Assembly: GCF_014197855.1 (NCBI RefSeq)
Contig: NZ_JACIGJ010000004.1
Span: 1-64,000 of the forward strand
From: Roseospira marina
Lineage (GTDB): Bacteria > Pseudomonadota > Alphaproteobacteria > Rhodospirillales > Rhodospirillaceae
Reading direction: 5' to 3'
DNA: 64,000 nucleotides
This document shows positions 33,017 to 43,912 of the stretch, in pieces. The notes beneath the pieces were generated by a model. It was given only the letters and a program-made list of their open reading frames with translations. It was not told where the DNA came from and ran no database searches. Numbering within the stretch: the stretch's first letter is position 1; every line of letters starts with the position of its first letter. The position numbers were made by a program, and so were the translations under genes.

Positions 33017-35110
33017 ATGCCCAAGTTGACCATTGACGGCATCGAGGTCGACGCCGAGCCGGGGATGACCATCCTCCAGGCGGCCGATCTGGTGGGCATC
33101 GAGATTCCCCGCTTCTGTTATCACGAGCGGCTGTCCATCGCGGGCAATTGCCGGATGTGCCTCGTCGAGGTCAAGCCCGGCCCGCCGAAGCCGGCCGCCT
33201 CCTGCGCCATGCCGGTGGCCGAGGGCATGCAGGTCTGGACCCAGTCCGACCTTGCCGTGAAGGCCCGCAAGGGTGTGATGGAATTTCTGCTCATCAACCA
33301 CCCGCTGGACTGCCCGATCTGCGACCAGGGCGGCGAGTGCGACCTTCAGGACCAGGCGATGGCCTTCGGTGGCGACCGCTCGCGCTTCCTGGAGCACAAG
33401 CGGGCGGTGACCGAGAAGTACCTGGGCCCGCTGGTCAAGACCGCGATGACCCGGTGCATCCACTGCACCCGCTGCGTCCGCTTCATCACCGAGATTGCCG
33501 GTATTCCGGAACTCGGCATGGTCGGGCGCGGCGAACACGCGGAGATCACGTCGTACGTCGAGAAGGCGCTGAGCAGTGAGCTGTCCGGCAACATCGTCGA
33601 CCTCTGCCCTGTGGGCGCTTTGACGAGCGCGCCCTACGCCTTCCACGCCCGGCCGTGGGAGCTGCGCAAGGTCGAATCCGTCGATGTGTTCGATGCCGTC
33701 GGCTCCAACATCCGGATCGACGTGCGCGGCAACGCGGTCATGCGTGTGCTGCCGCGCCTGAACGAGGACATCAACGAGGAGTGGCTGGCCGACAAGTCCC
33801 GCCACGCCATCGACGGCCTGCGCTATCAGCGGCTCGACCAGCCCTATGTGCGCGAGGACGGCACGCTGCGCCCGGCCTCGTGGGAGGAGGCGCTGCGCGC
33901 CGTCGCGGGCCGCCTGCTGGCGGCAGACGCGGACAAGGTTGCGGCCCTGGCCGGCGACATGGTCGACGCCGAGGCCATGATGGTTCTGAAGGACCTGATG
34001 GGTGTCATCGGCAGCCCGCACATGGATTGCCGCCAGGACGGGGCGGCGCTCGATCCCGAGGATCGCGGCAGCTATCTGTTCAACCCGACCATCGCCGGAA
34101 TCGAGAGCGCGGACGCGCTGCTGATCGTGGGCTCGGACCCGCGCTGGGAGGCGCCGATCCTGAACGCCCGCATCCGCAAGCGGCACCTGATGGGCGGCTT
34201 CCCCATCGCGGTGATCGGTCCGCGCACCGACCTGACCTATCCGGTCGAGGATCTGGGTAACGATCCCGACGTGCTCGACGACATGGCGCGCGGCCGGCAT
34301 CCGTTCTGGCGCGTGCTGGACGACGCCGAGCGGCCCATGATCCTGGTGGGCATGGGGGCGCTGACCCGTCCGGACGGTGCGAACATCCTGGCCAGCGCCC
34401 GCCATCTGGCGGACCGGGTCGGCGCGTTCAAGGACGATTGGAACGGCCTGGCCATTTTGCACACGGCGGCGGCCCGGGTCGGTGGCCTGGAGCTGGGCTT
34501 CGTGCCCGGTCCGCGCGGGCGCGACACGGCGGAGATCGTGGCGGGCGCCGGGCGCGGCGAGATCGACGTGGTCTACCTGCTGGGCGCGGACGAGATCGAT
34601 ACGGCGGCGCTGGGTGAGGCCTTCGTCATCTATCAGGGTCACCACGGCGACGCCGGCGCCAACCGCGCCGACGCGATCCTGCCGGGGGCGGCCTACACCG
34701 AGAAGAACGCGACCTACGTCAACACCGAGGGCCGGATGCAGCGCACCTGGCTGGCCGTGCATCCCCCGGGCGAGGCGCGCGAGGACTGGAAGATTCTGCG
34801 TGCCCTGTCCTCGGCGATGGGCAAGCCCCTGTCGCTGAACACCCTGGAGGACGTGCGCGCGCGCCTGGCCGAGGTCTCGCCGACGTTCGCGGCTGGGAAT
34901 GAGGGCGGCATCGTGGCAGCCCCGCCGGTGCGCGGCGCCCTGGGCGGCTCCGGCGGCCGGCTGGAGCGCACGCCGTTCACCACGCCGATCGGGAACTACT
35001 ACAGGACCGATCCCATCAGCCGGGCCTCGCGCACCATGGCCGAGTGCACGGACGTCTACATCAACGCCACCGGTGACGGTGACAGCAAGCGGACGGGGAC
35101 CGATGGCTGA
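33017..35110 (+). CDS. nuoG: NADH-quinone oxidoreductase subunit G
   Basis: 697 residues. The N-terminal ferredoxin domain has [15 protein letters not shown], then [19 protein letters not shown] (N4 and N5 ligands) and [10 protein letters not shown]. The rest is a molybdopterin-oxidoreductase-like domain without the cofactor, as usual. It carries the electron chain of the peripheral arm. Confidence 0.98.
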   Translation: MPKLTIDGIEVDAEPGMTILQAADLVGIEIPRFCYHERLSIAGNCRMCLVEVKPGPPKPAASCAMPVAEGMQVWTQSDLAVKARKGVMEFLLINHPLDCPICDQGGECDLQDQAMAFGGDRSRFLEHKRAVTEKYLGPLVKTAMTRCIHCTRCVRFITEIAGIPELGMVGRGEHAEITSYVEKALSSELSGNIVDLCPVGALTSAPYAFHARPWELRKVESVDVFDAVGSNIRIDVRGNAVMRVLPRLNEDINEEWLADKSRHAIDGLRYQRLDQPYVREDGTLRPASWEEALRAVAGRLLAADADKVAALAGDMVDAEAMMVLKDLMGVIGSPHMDCRQDGAALDPEDRGSYLFNPTIAGIESADALLIVGSDPRWEAPILNARIRKRHLMGGFPIAVIGPRTDLTYPVEDLGNDPDVLDDMARGRHPFWRVLDDAERPMILVGMGALTRPDGANILASARHLADRVGAFKDDWNGLAILHTAAARVGGLELGFVPGPRGRDTAEIVAGAGRGEIDVVYLLGADEIDTAALGEAFVIYQGHHGDAGANRADAILPGAAYTEKNATYVNTEGRMQRTWLAVHPPGEAREDWKILRALSSAMGKPLSLNTLEDVRARLAEVSPTFAAGNEGGIVAAPPVRGALGGSGGRLERTPFTTPIGNYYRTDPISRASRTMAECTDVYINATGDGDSKRTGTDG

Positions 35111-36116
35111 GTTCTGGAGCGGCACGCTGTGGCCGCTGATCATCATCGTCGCGCAGATCCTGCTGATCGTGCTGCCCCTTCTGGGCGCCGTGGCCTATCT
35201 GACCTTTGCCGAGCGCAAGGTCATTGGCGCGATCCAGTTGCGCAAGGGGCCGAATGTGGTCGGTCCCTTCGGGCTGCTGCAGCCGATCGCCGACGGGGCC
35301 AAGCTGTTCCTGAAGGAAACCATCATCCCGACCGGCGCCGACCGCGCGGTGTTCGTGCTGGCGCCGATGCTGACGTTCATCCTGGCGCTGATCGGTTGGG
35401 CGGTGATCCCGTTCGACGAGGGCTGGGTGCTGGCGGACATCAACGTCGGTGTGCTGTACCTGCTCGCCATCTCCGGGCTGGGCGTGTACGGCATCATCAT
35501 GGCCGGCTGGGCGTCGAACTCGCGCTACGCGCTGTTGGGCGGGCTGCGCTCGGCGGCACAGATGGTCTCCTACGAGATCAGCATGGGCCTCATCATCATC
35601 TCGGTGCTGGTGACGGCCGGAACGCTGAACCTGTCGGAGATCGTGCAGGCCCAGGGCGAGGGGATGTGGTACTTCATTCCCCACTTCCCGATGTTCGTGA
35701 TCTTCGTGGTGTCGATCCTGGCCGAGACCAACCGCGCGCCGTTCGACCTGCCTGAGGCCGAGGCGGAGCTGGTGTCGGGGTACAACGTCGAGTACTCGGC
35801 GATGACCTTCGCCCTGTTCTTCCTGGGCGAGTACGCGAACATGATCCTGATGTCGGCCATCTGCGTCGTGCTGTTCCTGGGCGGCTGGCTGCCGCCGGTG
35901 GACATAGCGCCCTTCACCTGGGTGCCGGGGATCATCTGGTTCGCGCTGAAGATCTGTCTGATTCTGTTTGTCTTCCTGTGGGCGCGGGCGACTTTCCCGC
36001 GGTATCGCTATGACCAGCTCATGCGCCTGGGGTGGAAGGTGTTCCTGCCGGTATCGCTGGTGTGGGTCGTCGCGACCGCCGGCGTTCTGCTGGCCTTCGA
36101 TGCCCTGCCGGCGTAA
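35103..36116 (+). CDS. nuoH: NADH-quinone oxidoreductase subunit H
   Basis: 337 residues with eight or more membrane helices. [26 protein letters not shown] and [24 protein letters not shown] are diagnostic (shown here as [14 protein letters not shown] and [17 protein letters not shown]). It forms the quinone chamber at the arm junction. The ATG at 35103 overlaps the nuoG end by 8 bases. Confidence 0.98.
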   Translation: MAEFWSGTLWPLIIIVAQILLIVLPLLGAVAYLTFAERKVIGAIQLRKGPNVVGPFGLLQPIADGAKLFLKETIIPTGADRAVFVLAPMLTFILALIGWAVIPFDEGWVLADINVGVLYLLAISGLGVYGIIMAGWASNSRYALLGGLRSAAQMVSYEISMGLIIISVLVTAGTLNLSEIVQAQGEGMWYFIPHFPMFVIFVVSILAETNRAPFDLPEAEAELVSGYNVEYSAMTFALFFLGEYANMILMSAICVVLFLGGWLPPVDIAPFTWVPGIIWFALKICLILFVFLWARATFPRYRYDQLMRLGWKVFLPVSLVWVVATAGVLLAFDALPA

Positions 36117-36163
36117 GGGGGAGCCCGGGATGCGACCGATGAGTTCGAGACAGGAGCGAGACC

Positions 36164-36652
36164 ATGTCGTTCATTGACCGCACCGCCCGCAGTTTTTTGT
36201 TGGCCGAATTGGTGCAGGGTCTTGTGCTGACCTTGAAGTACATGCTCAAGCCCAAGTACACGATCAACTACCCGTACGAGAAGGGCTATCTCAGTCCGCG
36301 CTTCCGCGGGGAGCACGCGCTGCGCCGCTACCCCAACGGGGAAGAACGCTGCATCGCCTGCAAGCTGTGCGAGGCGATCTGCCCGGCGCAGGCCATCACG
36401 ATCGAGGCCGAGGAGCGCACGGACGGCAGTCGCCGCACCACGCGCTACGACATCGATATGACCAAGTGTATCTACTGCGGCTTCTGCGAGGAGGCCTGTC
36501 CGGTCGATGCCATCGTCGAGGGGCCGAACTATGAGTTCGCGGCCGAGACGCGCGAGGAGCTGCTGTACGATAAGGACAAGCTCTTGGCGAACGGCGACCG
36601 CTGGGAGCCGGAGTTGGGCAAGCGGCTGGAGCTGGATGCGCCGTATCGATGA
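36164..36652 (+). CDS. nuoI: NADH-quinone oxidoreductase subunit I
   Basis: 162 residues. Two [4Fe-4S] motifs, [12 protein letters not shown] and [12 protein letters not shown], hold clusters N6a and N6b between NuoG and NuoB. The TYKY-type N-terminus and length are normal. The gap to nuoJ (240 bases) is the largest inside the operon. Confidence 0.98.
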   Translation: MSFIDRTARSFLLAELVQGLVLTLKYMLKPKYTINYPYEKGYLSPRFRGEHALRRYPNGEERCIACKLCEAICPAQAITIEAEERTDGSRRTTRYDIDMTKCIYCGFCEEACPVDAIVEGPNYEFAAETREELLYDKDKLLANGDRWEPELGKRLELDAPYR

Positions 36653-36892
36653 AGGCGGCGCGGTTTGCGCGGGTTCAGTGCTGGACCCGTCGGACGGTAC
36701 GGATTAGACAGGAACGCTCCCCGAAGGGGGCGGAGTTGCGAACCGCCGGGCGCGCCCGGCGCGCGATGCCCGGGATCGGGTGAGGGACGGGGACGGCGGA
36801 ATGACGACGCCACAGGCGAACGCACAATCGGCGAACGCAAGACGGGCGAACGCACACCAGGGCCATGACCGGCCCCAAACCTGGGGGCACGC
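36653..36892 (+). other. nuoI-nuoJ spacer
   Basis: 240 bases without a supported gene. It contains three 15-base repeats (separate entry) and GC-rich potential hairpins. One frame would encode GERTI-GERKT-GERTP, but it lacks a good start and a family match, so it is treated as non-coding. Confidence 0.5.
36815..36859 (+). repeat. 15-bp direct repeats between nuoI and nuoJ
   Basis: GGCGAACGCA starts at 36815, 36830 and 36845, an exact 15-base period with five variable bases between cores. The array ends about 35 bases before the nuoJ start. It could be a tandem-duplication relic, a protein-binding array or an mRNA element. Confidence 0.85.
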
Positions 36893-37504
36893 ATGATCCA
36901 CGCCCTGACGTTCTATCTTTTCGCGGCGATCGCGGTGCTTTCGGCGCTGATGGTCGTCACCAGCCGTAATCCCGTGCACAGCGTGCTGTGGCTGATCCTG
37001 GCCTTCTTCAACGGGGCCGGCCTGTTCGTGCTGATGGGTGCCGAGTTCGTCGCCATGCTGGTCGTGGTGGTCTATGTCGGCGCGGTCGCGGTGCTGTTCC
37101 TGTTCGTCGTCATGATGCTGGACATCAACTTCCTGAGCCTGCGCGAGGGCCTGCTGCGCTATCTGCCGATCGGCGCGGCCATCGCGATCGTGCTGACCGC
37201 CGAGGTGGTGGCGCTGTTCCTGGACTGGAGCATCGCGCCCGACGCCATGACGCTGCGCGCCGCGCCGACGCCGGACATTGCCCAGGTGACCAACACGAAG
37301 GCGTTGGGGGACCTGATCTACACCCATTACGTCTTCCTCTTCCAGGTGGCCGGCCTGATCCTGTTCGTCGCCATGATCGGGGCCATCGTCCTGACCCTGC
37401 GCGTCAATCCGAACGTCCGCCGCCAGACCATCGGCGCCCAGGTGTCCCGCCCGAAGAGCGAGATCCTGGCGGTCGAGAAGGTGCGCAGCCGGGGGGGTAT
37501 CTGA
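36893..37504 (+). CDS. nuoJ: NADH-quinone oxidoreductase subunit J
   Basis: 203 residues with five membrane helices. [26 protein letters not shown] and [21 protein letters not shown] identify NuoJ (seen as [13 protein letters not shown] and [18 protein letters not shown]). Membrane-arm subunit with the pi-bulge helix needed for coupling. Confidence 0.97.
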   Translation: MIHALTFYLFAAIAVLSALMVVTSRNPVHSVLWLILAFFNGAGLFVLMGAEFVAMLVVVVYVGAVAVLFLFVVMMLDINFLSLREGLLRYLPIGAAIAIVLTAEVVALFLDWSIAPDAMTLRAAPTPDIAQVTNTKALGDLIYTHYVFLFQVAGLILFVAMIGAIVLTLRVNPNVRRQTIGAQVSRPKSEILAVEKVRSRGGI

Positions 37505-37505
37505 C

Positions 37506-37817
37506 ATGTGGGAGATCGGACTGGCGCATTACCTCACGGTGGCGGCGATCCTGTTCGCCACGGGGGTGTTCGGCATCTTCGCCAACAAGAAGAATGTCGT
37601 CGTCATCATGATGTCGATCGAACTGATGCTGCTCGCGGTGACCATCAACATGGTCGCGTTTTCCACCGCCCTGCAGGACCTCGTCGGGCAGATCTTCACC
37701 CTGTTCATCCTGACCGTCGCCGCCGCCGAGGCCGGCATCGGTCTGGCCATCGTGGTGGTGTTCTTCCGAAATCGCGGCTCGATCGAGGTCGAGGACATCA
37801 ACAGCCTGAAGGGGTAA
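37506..37817 (+). CDS. nuoK: NADH-quinone oxidoreductase subunit K
   Basis: 103 residues with three helices. [17 protein letters not shown] and [23 protein letters not shown] carry the conserved membrane Glu residues used in proton transfer. It starts one base after the nuoJ stop. Confidence 0.98.
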   Translation: MWEIGLAHYLTVAAILFATGVFGIFANKKNVVVIMMSIELMLLAVTINMVAFSTALQDLVGQIFTLFILTVAAAEAGIGLAIVVVFFRNRGSIEVEDINSLKG

Positions 37818-37826
37818 GGGCGGACC

Positions 37827-39893
37827 ATGTACGTTGCAGCCATCTTCCTGCCGCTTCTGGCCGCGATTGGCGTCGGCCTGTTCGGACGCCGTCTGGGCGA
37901 CCGCCTGTCGCAGGCGCTGACCTGCCTGGGCATCGGCCTCAGCGCCGTGCTGGCGGTGCCGATCTTCATTGAGGTCGCCCTGAACGGGAACGCCGTGACG
38001 GTGCCGTTGCTCAGCTTCATCGCCTCCGGCGATCTGGTGGTGGACTGGGCGCTGAAGTTCGACACGCTGTCGGCCGTGATGGTGCTGACAGTGTCCTGGG
38101 TGTCGTTTCTGGTGCATGTCTATTCCATCGGGTACATGCACCATGACAGCTCGATCCCGCGCTTCATGGCGTACCTGTCGCTGTTCACCTTCTTCATGTT
38201 CATGCTGGTGACGGCCGACAATCTGGTGCAGATGTTCTTCGGCTGGGAGGGCGTGGGCCTCGCGTCCTACCTCCTGATTGGGTTCTGGTACGACCGGCCG
38301 AGCGCCAGCGCCGCCGCCATCAAGGCCTTCGTGGTTAACCGGGTGGGTGACTTCGGCTTCTCCCTCGGCATCTTCGCCTGCTTCCTGCTGTTCGGCACCA
38401 TCAACCTGGACCAGATCTTCGCGGCCGCCCCGGGCATGGCGGACGCCACGCTGCATCTGTTCGGGGTGGACTGGCACGCGCTGACCATCATCAGCCTGCT
38501 GCTGTTCGTGGGCGCCATGGGCAAGTCGGCGCAGCTTGGCCTGCACACGTGGCTGCCGGACGCCATGGAGGGCCCGACCCCGGTGTCCGCCCTGATCCAC
38601 GCGGCGACCATGGTCACGGCCGGTGTGTTCATGGTGGCGCGCATGTCGCCGGTGTTCGAATACGCGCCGATCGCCCTGGGCGTCGTCGTGGTGATCGGCG
38701 CGTCGACCGCCTTCTTCGCTGCGACCGTGGGCTGCACGCAGACCGATATCAAGCGGGTGATCGCCTATTCGACGTGCTCGCAGCTCGGCTACATGTTCTT
38801 TGCGCTGGGGGTTGGGGCCTATCAGGCGGCCATCTTCCACCTGATGACCCATGCCTTCTTCAAGGCGCTGCTGTTCCTCTCCGCCGGCTCCGTCATCCAC
38901 GCCATGTCCGACGAGCAGGACATGCGCAACATGGGCGGCCTGTGGAAGCACATTCCGTTTACCTACGCGATGATGTGGATCGGCTCGCTGGCCCTGGCCG
39001 GGGTGCCGGTGTTCGCCGGCTACTACTCCAAGGACATGATTCTGGAGTCCGCGTACGCCGCAGGAACCGGGTTGGGCACGTTTGCCTTTGTTCTGGGGAT
39101 CCTGGCCGCCGCGATGACCGCGTTCTACTCCTGGCGTTTGCTATTCCTGACGTTCCATGGTCAGCCGCGCGCCAATGAGACCGTGATGGCGCACGTGCAC
39201 GAAAGCCCGGCGTCAATGACGGTGCCGCTGGCGGCGCTGGCTGTCGGCGCGGTGTTCGCCGGCATGGTGGCCTACAATCACTTCGTGGGCGAGGAGCACC
39301 CGGCGTTCTGGGGTGATTCGATTGCCTACAACGTCCAGGGCTCCGCCGTCGCCGGGGAGGCCCAGGGGGCGGCCGCGCCGGCCGCCGAGCCCGAGCATGC
39401 CGCCCCGGCGGTGGAGCACGAGGCCGAGGCGTCCGATGACGGTCACGGAGCGGCGGCCGAGGGGCATGACGCGGCCGGGCAGGGCGTTCTGGAGCGCGCG
39501 CACCATGTGCCGTTCCTGGTCAAGATTCTGCCACTGCTGGTGACGGCGGGCGGGATCGCGCTGGCCTGGGTGTTCTACATCCGCAGCCCCGCCTATCCGG
39601 TGGCGCTGGCCGAGAAGTATCCGGGCCTGTACCGGTTCGTGCTCAACAAGTGGTACTTCGATGAGCTGTATGACCGTATCTTCGTGCGGCCCATGTTCCG
39701 GGTTGGGCGGGTGCTGTGGCGCGGCGGCGACATGGCCGTGATCGACGGCCTGGGGCCGGACGGCATCGCGGCCGTGGCGCGCGACATCGCGGCGCGGCTG
39801 CGGCGGTTCCAGAGCGGCTATGTCTACCACTACGCCTTCCTGATGATCATCGGGGTGGTGGTGTTCGTGTCCTGGCGGCTGGTGGAAGCCTGA
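37827..39893 (+). CDS. nuoL: NADH-quinone oxidoreductase subunit L
   Basis: 688 residues. Antiporter-like proton channel (DNLVQMFFGWEGVGLASYLLIGFWY region, LPDAMEGPTPVSALIHAATMVTAGV region). Between the core and the last helices, about residues 505-550, lies a hydrophilic Ala/Glu/His-rich insertion (motifs such as PEHAAPAVEHEAEA and GHGAAAEGHDAAG). The lateral helix at the end is present. Distal proton pump of complex I. Confidence 0.97.
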   Translation: MYVAAIFLPLLAAIGVGLFGRRLGDRLSQALTCLGIGLSAVLAVPIFIEVALNGNAVTVPLLSFIASGDLVVDWALKFDTLSAVMVLTVSWVSFLVHVYSIGYMHHDSSIPRFMAYLSLFTFFMFMLVTADNLVQMFFGWEGVGLASYLLIGFWYDRPSASAAAIKAFVVNRVGDFGFSLGIFACFLLFGTINLDQIFAAAPGMADATLHLFGVDWHALTIISLLLFVGAMGKSAQLGLHTWLPDAMEGPTPVSALIHAATMVTAGVFMVARMSPVFEYAPIALGVVVVIGASTAFFAATVGCTQTDIKRVIAYSTCSQLGYMFFALGVGAYQAAIFHLMTHAFFKALLFLSAGSVIHAMSDEQDMRNMGGLWKHIPFTYAMMWIGSLALAGVPVFAGYYSKDMILESAYAAGTGLGTFAFVLGILAAAMTAFYSWRLLFLTFHGQPRANETVMAHVHESPASMTVPLAALAVGAVFAGMVAYNHFVGEEHPAFWGDSIAYNVQGSAVAGEAQGAAAPAAEPEHAAPAVEHEAEASDDGHGAAAEGHDAAGQGVLERAHHVPFLVKILPLLVTAGGIALAWVFYIRSPAYPVALAEKYPGLYRFVLNKWYFDELYDRIFVRPMFRVGRVLWRGGDMAVIDGLGPDGIAAVARDIAARLRRFQSGYVYHYAFLMIIGVVVFVSWRLVEA

Positions 39894-40015
39894 CGCCCCG
39901 GCGTCCCCGGGGTCCGGGCGGCGCTGTTCTGTTGTTCTCCTCCGCGGGGCGGGCCGGCGTTGGCTCCCCCGCCCAGCACAAGGGTCCGGTCGGACCGGGA
40001 AAGGTCTAGGCGGCG

Positions 40016-41536
40016 ATGATCGAAGACATCTCCCTGCTCAGCATCATCACCTTCCTGCCGCTGTTCGGCGCCGGCTGCATCCTGCTGCTGGTGCGTGGAA
40101 CAGAGACGGAGGTGGCCGCCAACAGCCGCTGGGTGGCTCTGTGGACGTCGGGCGTCACGTTCGTGCTGTCCCTGGGCGTCTGGATCGGCTTCGACCCGAC
40201 GCGGGCGGACTTCCAGTTCGTCGAGATGGTGGAGTGGCTGCCGGGCCAGGGCATCGGCTACCACATGGGCGTGGACGGCATTTCGCTGTTCTTCGTCCTG
40301 CTCGCCACCTTCCTGACGCCGCTGTGCGTGCTGGCGAGCTGGGAGTCGATCAAGACCCGCGTGCGCGAGTATATGGTCGCCTTCCTGGTCCTTGAGACCA
40401 TGATGGTCGGTATGTTCTGCGCCCTCGACTACGTGCTGTTCTACGTGTTCTTCGAGGGCGTGCTGATCCCGATGTTCCTGATCATCGGGATCTGGGGCGG
40501 ACCGCGCCGGATCTATGCCGCCTTCAAGTTCTTCCTCTACACTCTGCTCGGGTCCGTGCTGATGCTGGTGGCGCTGCTGGCGATGTACCTGCACGCCGGT
40601 ACCACCGATATCCCGACGCTGATGACCACCCACTTCCCGGCCGCCATGCAGACGTGGCTGTTCCTGGCGCTGCTGGCGAGTTTCGCGGTCAAGGTGCCGA
40701 TGTGGCCGGTGCACACCTGGCTGCCCGACGCGCATGTGGAGGCGCCCACCGCCGGCTCCGTCATTCTGGCCGGCGTGCTGTTGAAGATGGGCGCGTACGG
40801 CTTCCTGCGCTTCTCCGTGCCGATGCTGCCGGAGGCGACGGCGGAGTTCGCCGGGCTGATCTTCGGGCTGTCGATCATCGCGGTGATCTACACGTCGTTG
40901 GTCGCGCTGGCGCAGGAGGACATGAAGAAGCTGATCGCCTACTCTTCGGTCGCGCACATGGGCTTCGTCACCGCCGGCATCTTCGCGATGACCCAGCAGT
41001 CCGTCGAGGGCGCCATTTATCAGATGCTGAGCCACGGCATCGTATCGGGGGCGCTATTCCTCTGCGTCGGCGTGATCTATGACCGCCTGCACACGCGCGA
41101 GATCGCGCGCTACGGCGGGTTGGCCCACAACATGCCGAAGTACGCTCTGGTGTTCATGCTGTTCATGATGGCCTCGGTGGGCCTGCCGGGCACCAGCGGG
41201 TTTGTCGGCGAGTTCCTCGTCATGCTGGGTGTGTTCCAGGTCAGCAGCGTGGTGGCGTTGTTCGTGGCCACGGGCGTGATCCTGGGCGCCGTGTACATGC
41301 TGTATCTGTACCGCCGGGTGGTCTTCGGCAAGCTGGAGAAGGCCGACGTCAAGGCCATGCTGGACCTGAGCCCGCGCGAGATGGCGATTTTCGCCCCGCT
41401 GGTGGTGCTGGTGCTGTGGATGGGCATCTATCCCTCGTCCTTCCTCGGCCCGATGCACGTCAGTGTCGAGAACCTGATTTCGACCTATGAGGCCGCTCTT
41501 CAGGCGGCGGGCGGGGTCTCGGTCGCGGTGCAATGA
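40016..41536 (+). CDS. nuoM: NADH-quinone oxidoreductase subunit M
   Basis: 506 residues. Antiporter-like subunit with [41 protein letters not shown] and [14 protein letters not shown] (the middle one shown as [15 protein letters not shown]). It follows nuoL after a GC-rich gap of 122 bases. Second of the three large proton pumps. Confidence 0.98.
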   Translation: MIEDISLLSIITFLPLFGAGCILLLVRGTETEVAANSRWVALWTSGVTFVLSLGVWIGFDPTRADFQFVEMVEWLPGQGIGYHMGVDGISLFFVLLATFLTPLCVLASWESIKTRVREYMVAFLVLETMMVGMFCALDYVLFYVFFEGVLIPMFLIIGIWGGPRRIYAAFKFFLYTLLGSVLMLVALLAMYLHAGTTDIPTLMTTHFPAAMQTWLFLALLASFAVKVPMWPVHTWLPDAHVEAPTAGSVILAGVLLKMGAYGFLRFSVPMLPEATAEFAGLIFGLSIIAVIYTSLVALAQEDMKKLIAYSSVAHMGFVTAGIFAMTQQSVEGAIYQMLSHGIVSGALFLCVGVIYDRLHTREIARYGGLAHNMPKYALVFMLFMMASVGLPGTSGFVGEFLVMLGVFQVSSVVALFVATGVILGAVYMLYLYRRVVFGKLEKADVKAMLDLSPREMAIFAPLVVLVLWMGIYPSSFLGPMHVSVENLISTYEAALQAAGGVSVAVQ

Positions 41537-41618
41537 CGCCCGCCTCGACCGAAACCCGACGCCTCCTCACCGAGTGCCCCACACGGCCGGACGACGTTCC
41601 GGCGGGAGACCCGACGCG

Positions 41619-43061
41619 ATGACCGACCTGCCCTCGATGCTGCCGGCCCTGCCGGAAATCGTCCTGGCCCTGGTGGCCATGGGGCTGCTGATGTACGGCG
41701 TGTTCTCCAAGACGGACCGCGCCGACCTGTGCACCCACGGGGCCGTGGCGGCCATGGTTGCCGCCGCCGTGCTGGAGGTGCTGGGGATCGGCACGGCCGC
41801 CGAAGGCTTCTTCGGGCAGTTCGTGGTCAACGACTTCACCCGGTTTGCCAAGCTGCTGATCCTGGTGGCGGCGGCGGTGACGCTGGTGATGGGCCGGCGC
41901 TGGCTGGCGACGGAGGGCGTGCAGCGGTTCGAGTTTCCGGTGCTGATGACCCTGTCCGTCGTCGGCATGATGCTGATGGTGTCCGCCAACGACCTGATCG
42001 GCATGTACCTGGGTCTCGAATTGCAGTCGCTGGCGCTGTACGTGCTGGCGACCATCCAGCGCGACAACGTGCGCGCGACGGAGGCGGGCCTGAAGTATTT
42101 CGTGCTGGGCGCGTTGGCGTCCGGCCTGTTGCTGTACGGCGCGTCGCTGGTGTACGGCTTCGCGGGCACGACCAGCTTTCCCGGCATTCAGGAGGCCATC
42201 GCCTCGGGCAACGCGCATCTCGGCGTTGTGGTCGGACTGGTGTTCGTGATGGCCGGTTTGTCGTTCAAGGTCTCCGCCGCGCCGTTCCACATGTGGACCC
42301 CGGACGTGTACGAGGGCGCGCCGACGCCCGTGACCGCGCTGTTCGCGGTCGCGCCGAAGGTGGCGGCCCTATGCCTGTTCCTGCGCCTGTTGATGGACCC
42401 GTTCGTGGGCCTGGTGGCGGACTGGCAGCAGGTGGTTTCGGTGATCGCGCTGCTGTCGATGATCGTGGGCTCGTTCGGCGCCATCGCACAGGACAATATC
42501 AAGCGCCTGATGGCCTACAGCTCCATCGGCCACATGGGCTTCGCGCTGGTCGGGCTCGCGGCGGGAACCGCCGACGGCGTGCGCGGCGTGCTGGTCTATC
42601 TGGTGATCTACTTGTTCATGAACGTCGGCACCTTCGCCATCATTCTGGCGATGCGCCAGCAAGGCCGCCCGGTCGAGGGCATCAAGGATCTGGCCGGCCT
42701 GGGGCGCACGCGGCCGCTGGTGGCGGTGGCCATGGGGATCTTCATGTTCTCGATGGCCGGCATTCCCCCGCTGGCCGGGTTTTTCGCCAAGTTCTACGTC
42801 TTCATGGCGGCGGTGGAGGTTGGCTTGATCTGGCTGGCCATCCTGGGCGTGCTGGCGAGCGTGGTGTCTGCGTTCTATTACTTGCGCATCGTCAAGGTTA
42901 TGTACTTCGACGAGCCTTTGGAGGGGTTGGATCCGGTGTGCTCACCGGCTCTGCGCATCACCATGGGCGTGGCCGCGGCCGTGGTGTTGTTCTTCTGTGT
43001 GGCGCCCGGTTGGGTGGTCGGTACCGCTGAGACCGCCGCTGCCGCCCTGGTGGCCGGATGA
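41619..43061 (+). CDS. nuoN: NADH-quinone oxidoreductase subunit N
   Basis: 480 residues. Antiporter-like subunit with LGLELQSLALYVLATIQRDN, FHMWTPDVYEGAPTPVTAL and MAYSSIGHMGFALVG. The ATG at 41619 gives the normal start MTDLPSMLPALPEIVLA; the open frame upstream overlaps nuoM and is Arg-rich. Last complex I gene; its stop overlaps the birA start (ATGA). Confidence 0.97.
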   Translation: MTDLPSMLPALPEIVLALVAMGLLMYGVFSKTDRADLCTHGAVAAMVAAAVLEVLGIGTAAEGFFGQFVVNDFTRFAKLLILVAAAVTLVMGRRWLATEGVQRFEFPVLMTLSVVGMMLMVSANDLIGMYLGLELQSLALYVLATIQRDNVRATEAGLKYFVLGALASGLLLYGASLVYGFAGTTSFPGIQEAIASGNAHLGVVVGLVFVMAGLSFKVSAAPFHMWTPDVYEGAPTPVTALFAVAPKVAALCLFLRLLMDPFVGLVADWQQVVSVIALLSMIVGSFGAIAQDNIKRLMAYSSIGHMGFALVGLAAGTADGVRGVLVYLVIYLFMNVGTFAIILAMRQQGRPVEGIKDLAGLGRTRPLVAVAMGIFMFSMAGIPPLAGFFAKFYVFMAAVEVGLIWLAILGVLASVVSAFYYLRIVKVMYFDEPLEGLDPVCSPALRITMGVAAAVVLFFCVAPGWVVGTAETAAAALVAG

Positions 43062-43909
43062 CCGCTGGTCCGGCCCCGGCGACCGTCGCCGCGCCGGCGG
43101 ACACGGTCCCGGAGGGCTGGCGCCGGATCGCCCGGGAGTGGGTCGACAGCACGCAGATCGAGGCCCGGGAAGCCCTGGCGGCACCCGACGGCGGGACCGG
43201 GGTTCCGGTCGCGGATGTGCTGTGGCCGGCCGGGGCGCTGGCCGTGCAGGCGGGCGAACAGACCGGCGGCCGGGGCCGGCATGGCCGGGTCTGGTTGAGC
43301 CCACCCGGCAATCTCTACCTGACCGTTGCGATTCCCTGCCCGGGCGGCCCGCGTCGCGGGGTGGAGATCGGATTCGTCGGGGGTGTGGCGGTGGTCCGGG
43401 CTCTGGCCGATCTGGGCTGCGACCGGGCGCGTCTGAAGTGGCCGAACGACGTGCTGGTCGACGGCGCCAAGATCGCCGGGCTGTTGCCCGAGTCCCATAC
43501 GGACTTCCGTGGCCGGACCTGGATCGTGCTGGGGATGGGGGCCAACGTCGCGCATGCGCCGGACGTCGGCACGACCCTATATCCCACGACTACGCTGAGC
43601 CGCGTGGGCGGCGCGGCCGGTCCCGGCGTGGTGGCGGCGCTGGGGGGGGCCGTGCTGACGTATGTGGCGGCGGGCCTTGTCCGTTGGCGGGCCGAGGGCT
43701 TCGCGCCCGTGCGCGCGGCGTGGCTGCGCGTTGGCCACGGTCTGGGTGAGCCGGTGCGGGTCCGGCTTGGCGACGACACCGTGCGTGGGATCTTTCTCGG
43801 TCTCACGCCGGAGGGGGCGCTGCGCATGCGGGAGGATGGGACCGGACGGGACCGGACCATCCTGGCCGGCGACGTCTTTTTCCCCGCCGGTGGGGAGAGG
43901 GAGGAGTAG
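43058..43909 (+). CDS. birA: biotin-[acetyl-CoA-carboxylase] ligase
   Basis: 283 residues. The biotinyl-AMP loop is GRGRHGR and the catalytic Lys is in LKWPNDVLVDGAKIAGLL. There is no N-terminal helix-turn-helix, so it is a ligase only and cannot repress biotin genes. It attaches biotin to carboxylase carrier proteins. Its placement after nuoN is conserved in alphaproteobacteria and probably reflects cotranscription rather than function. Confidence 0.94.
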   Translation: MTAGPAPATVAAPADTVPEGWRRIAREWVDSTQIEAREALAAPDGGTGVPVADVLWPAGALAVQAGEQTGGRGRHGRVWLSPPGNLYLTVAIPCPGGPRRGVEIGFVGGVAVVRALADLGCDRARLKWPNDVLVDGAKIAGLLPESHTDFRGRTWIVLGMGANVAHAPDVGTTLYPTTTLSRVGGAAGPGVVAALGGAVLTYVAAGLVRWRAEGFAPVRAAWLRVGHGLGEPVRVRLGDDTVRGIFLGLTPEGALRMREDGTGRDRTILAGDVFFPAGGEREE

Positions 43910-43912
43910 GCC

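Noticed and set aside
31538-35146. A 1202-codon open frame antisense to nuoF and nuoG
   Set aside because: It mirrors two clearly conserved genes in a GC-rich genome, has Arg/His/Ala-rich composition and no recognisable domain; it is a compositional shadow.
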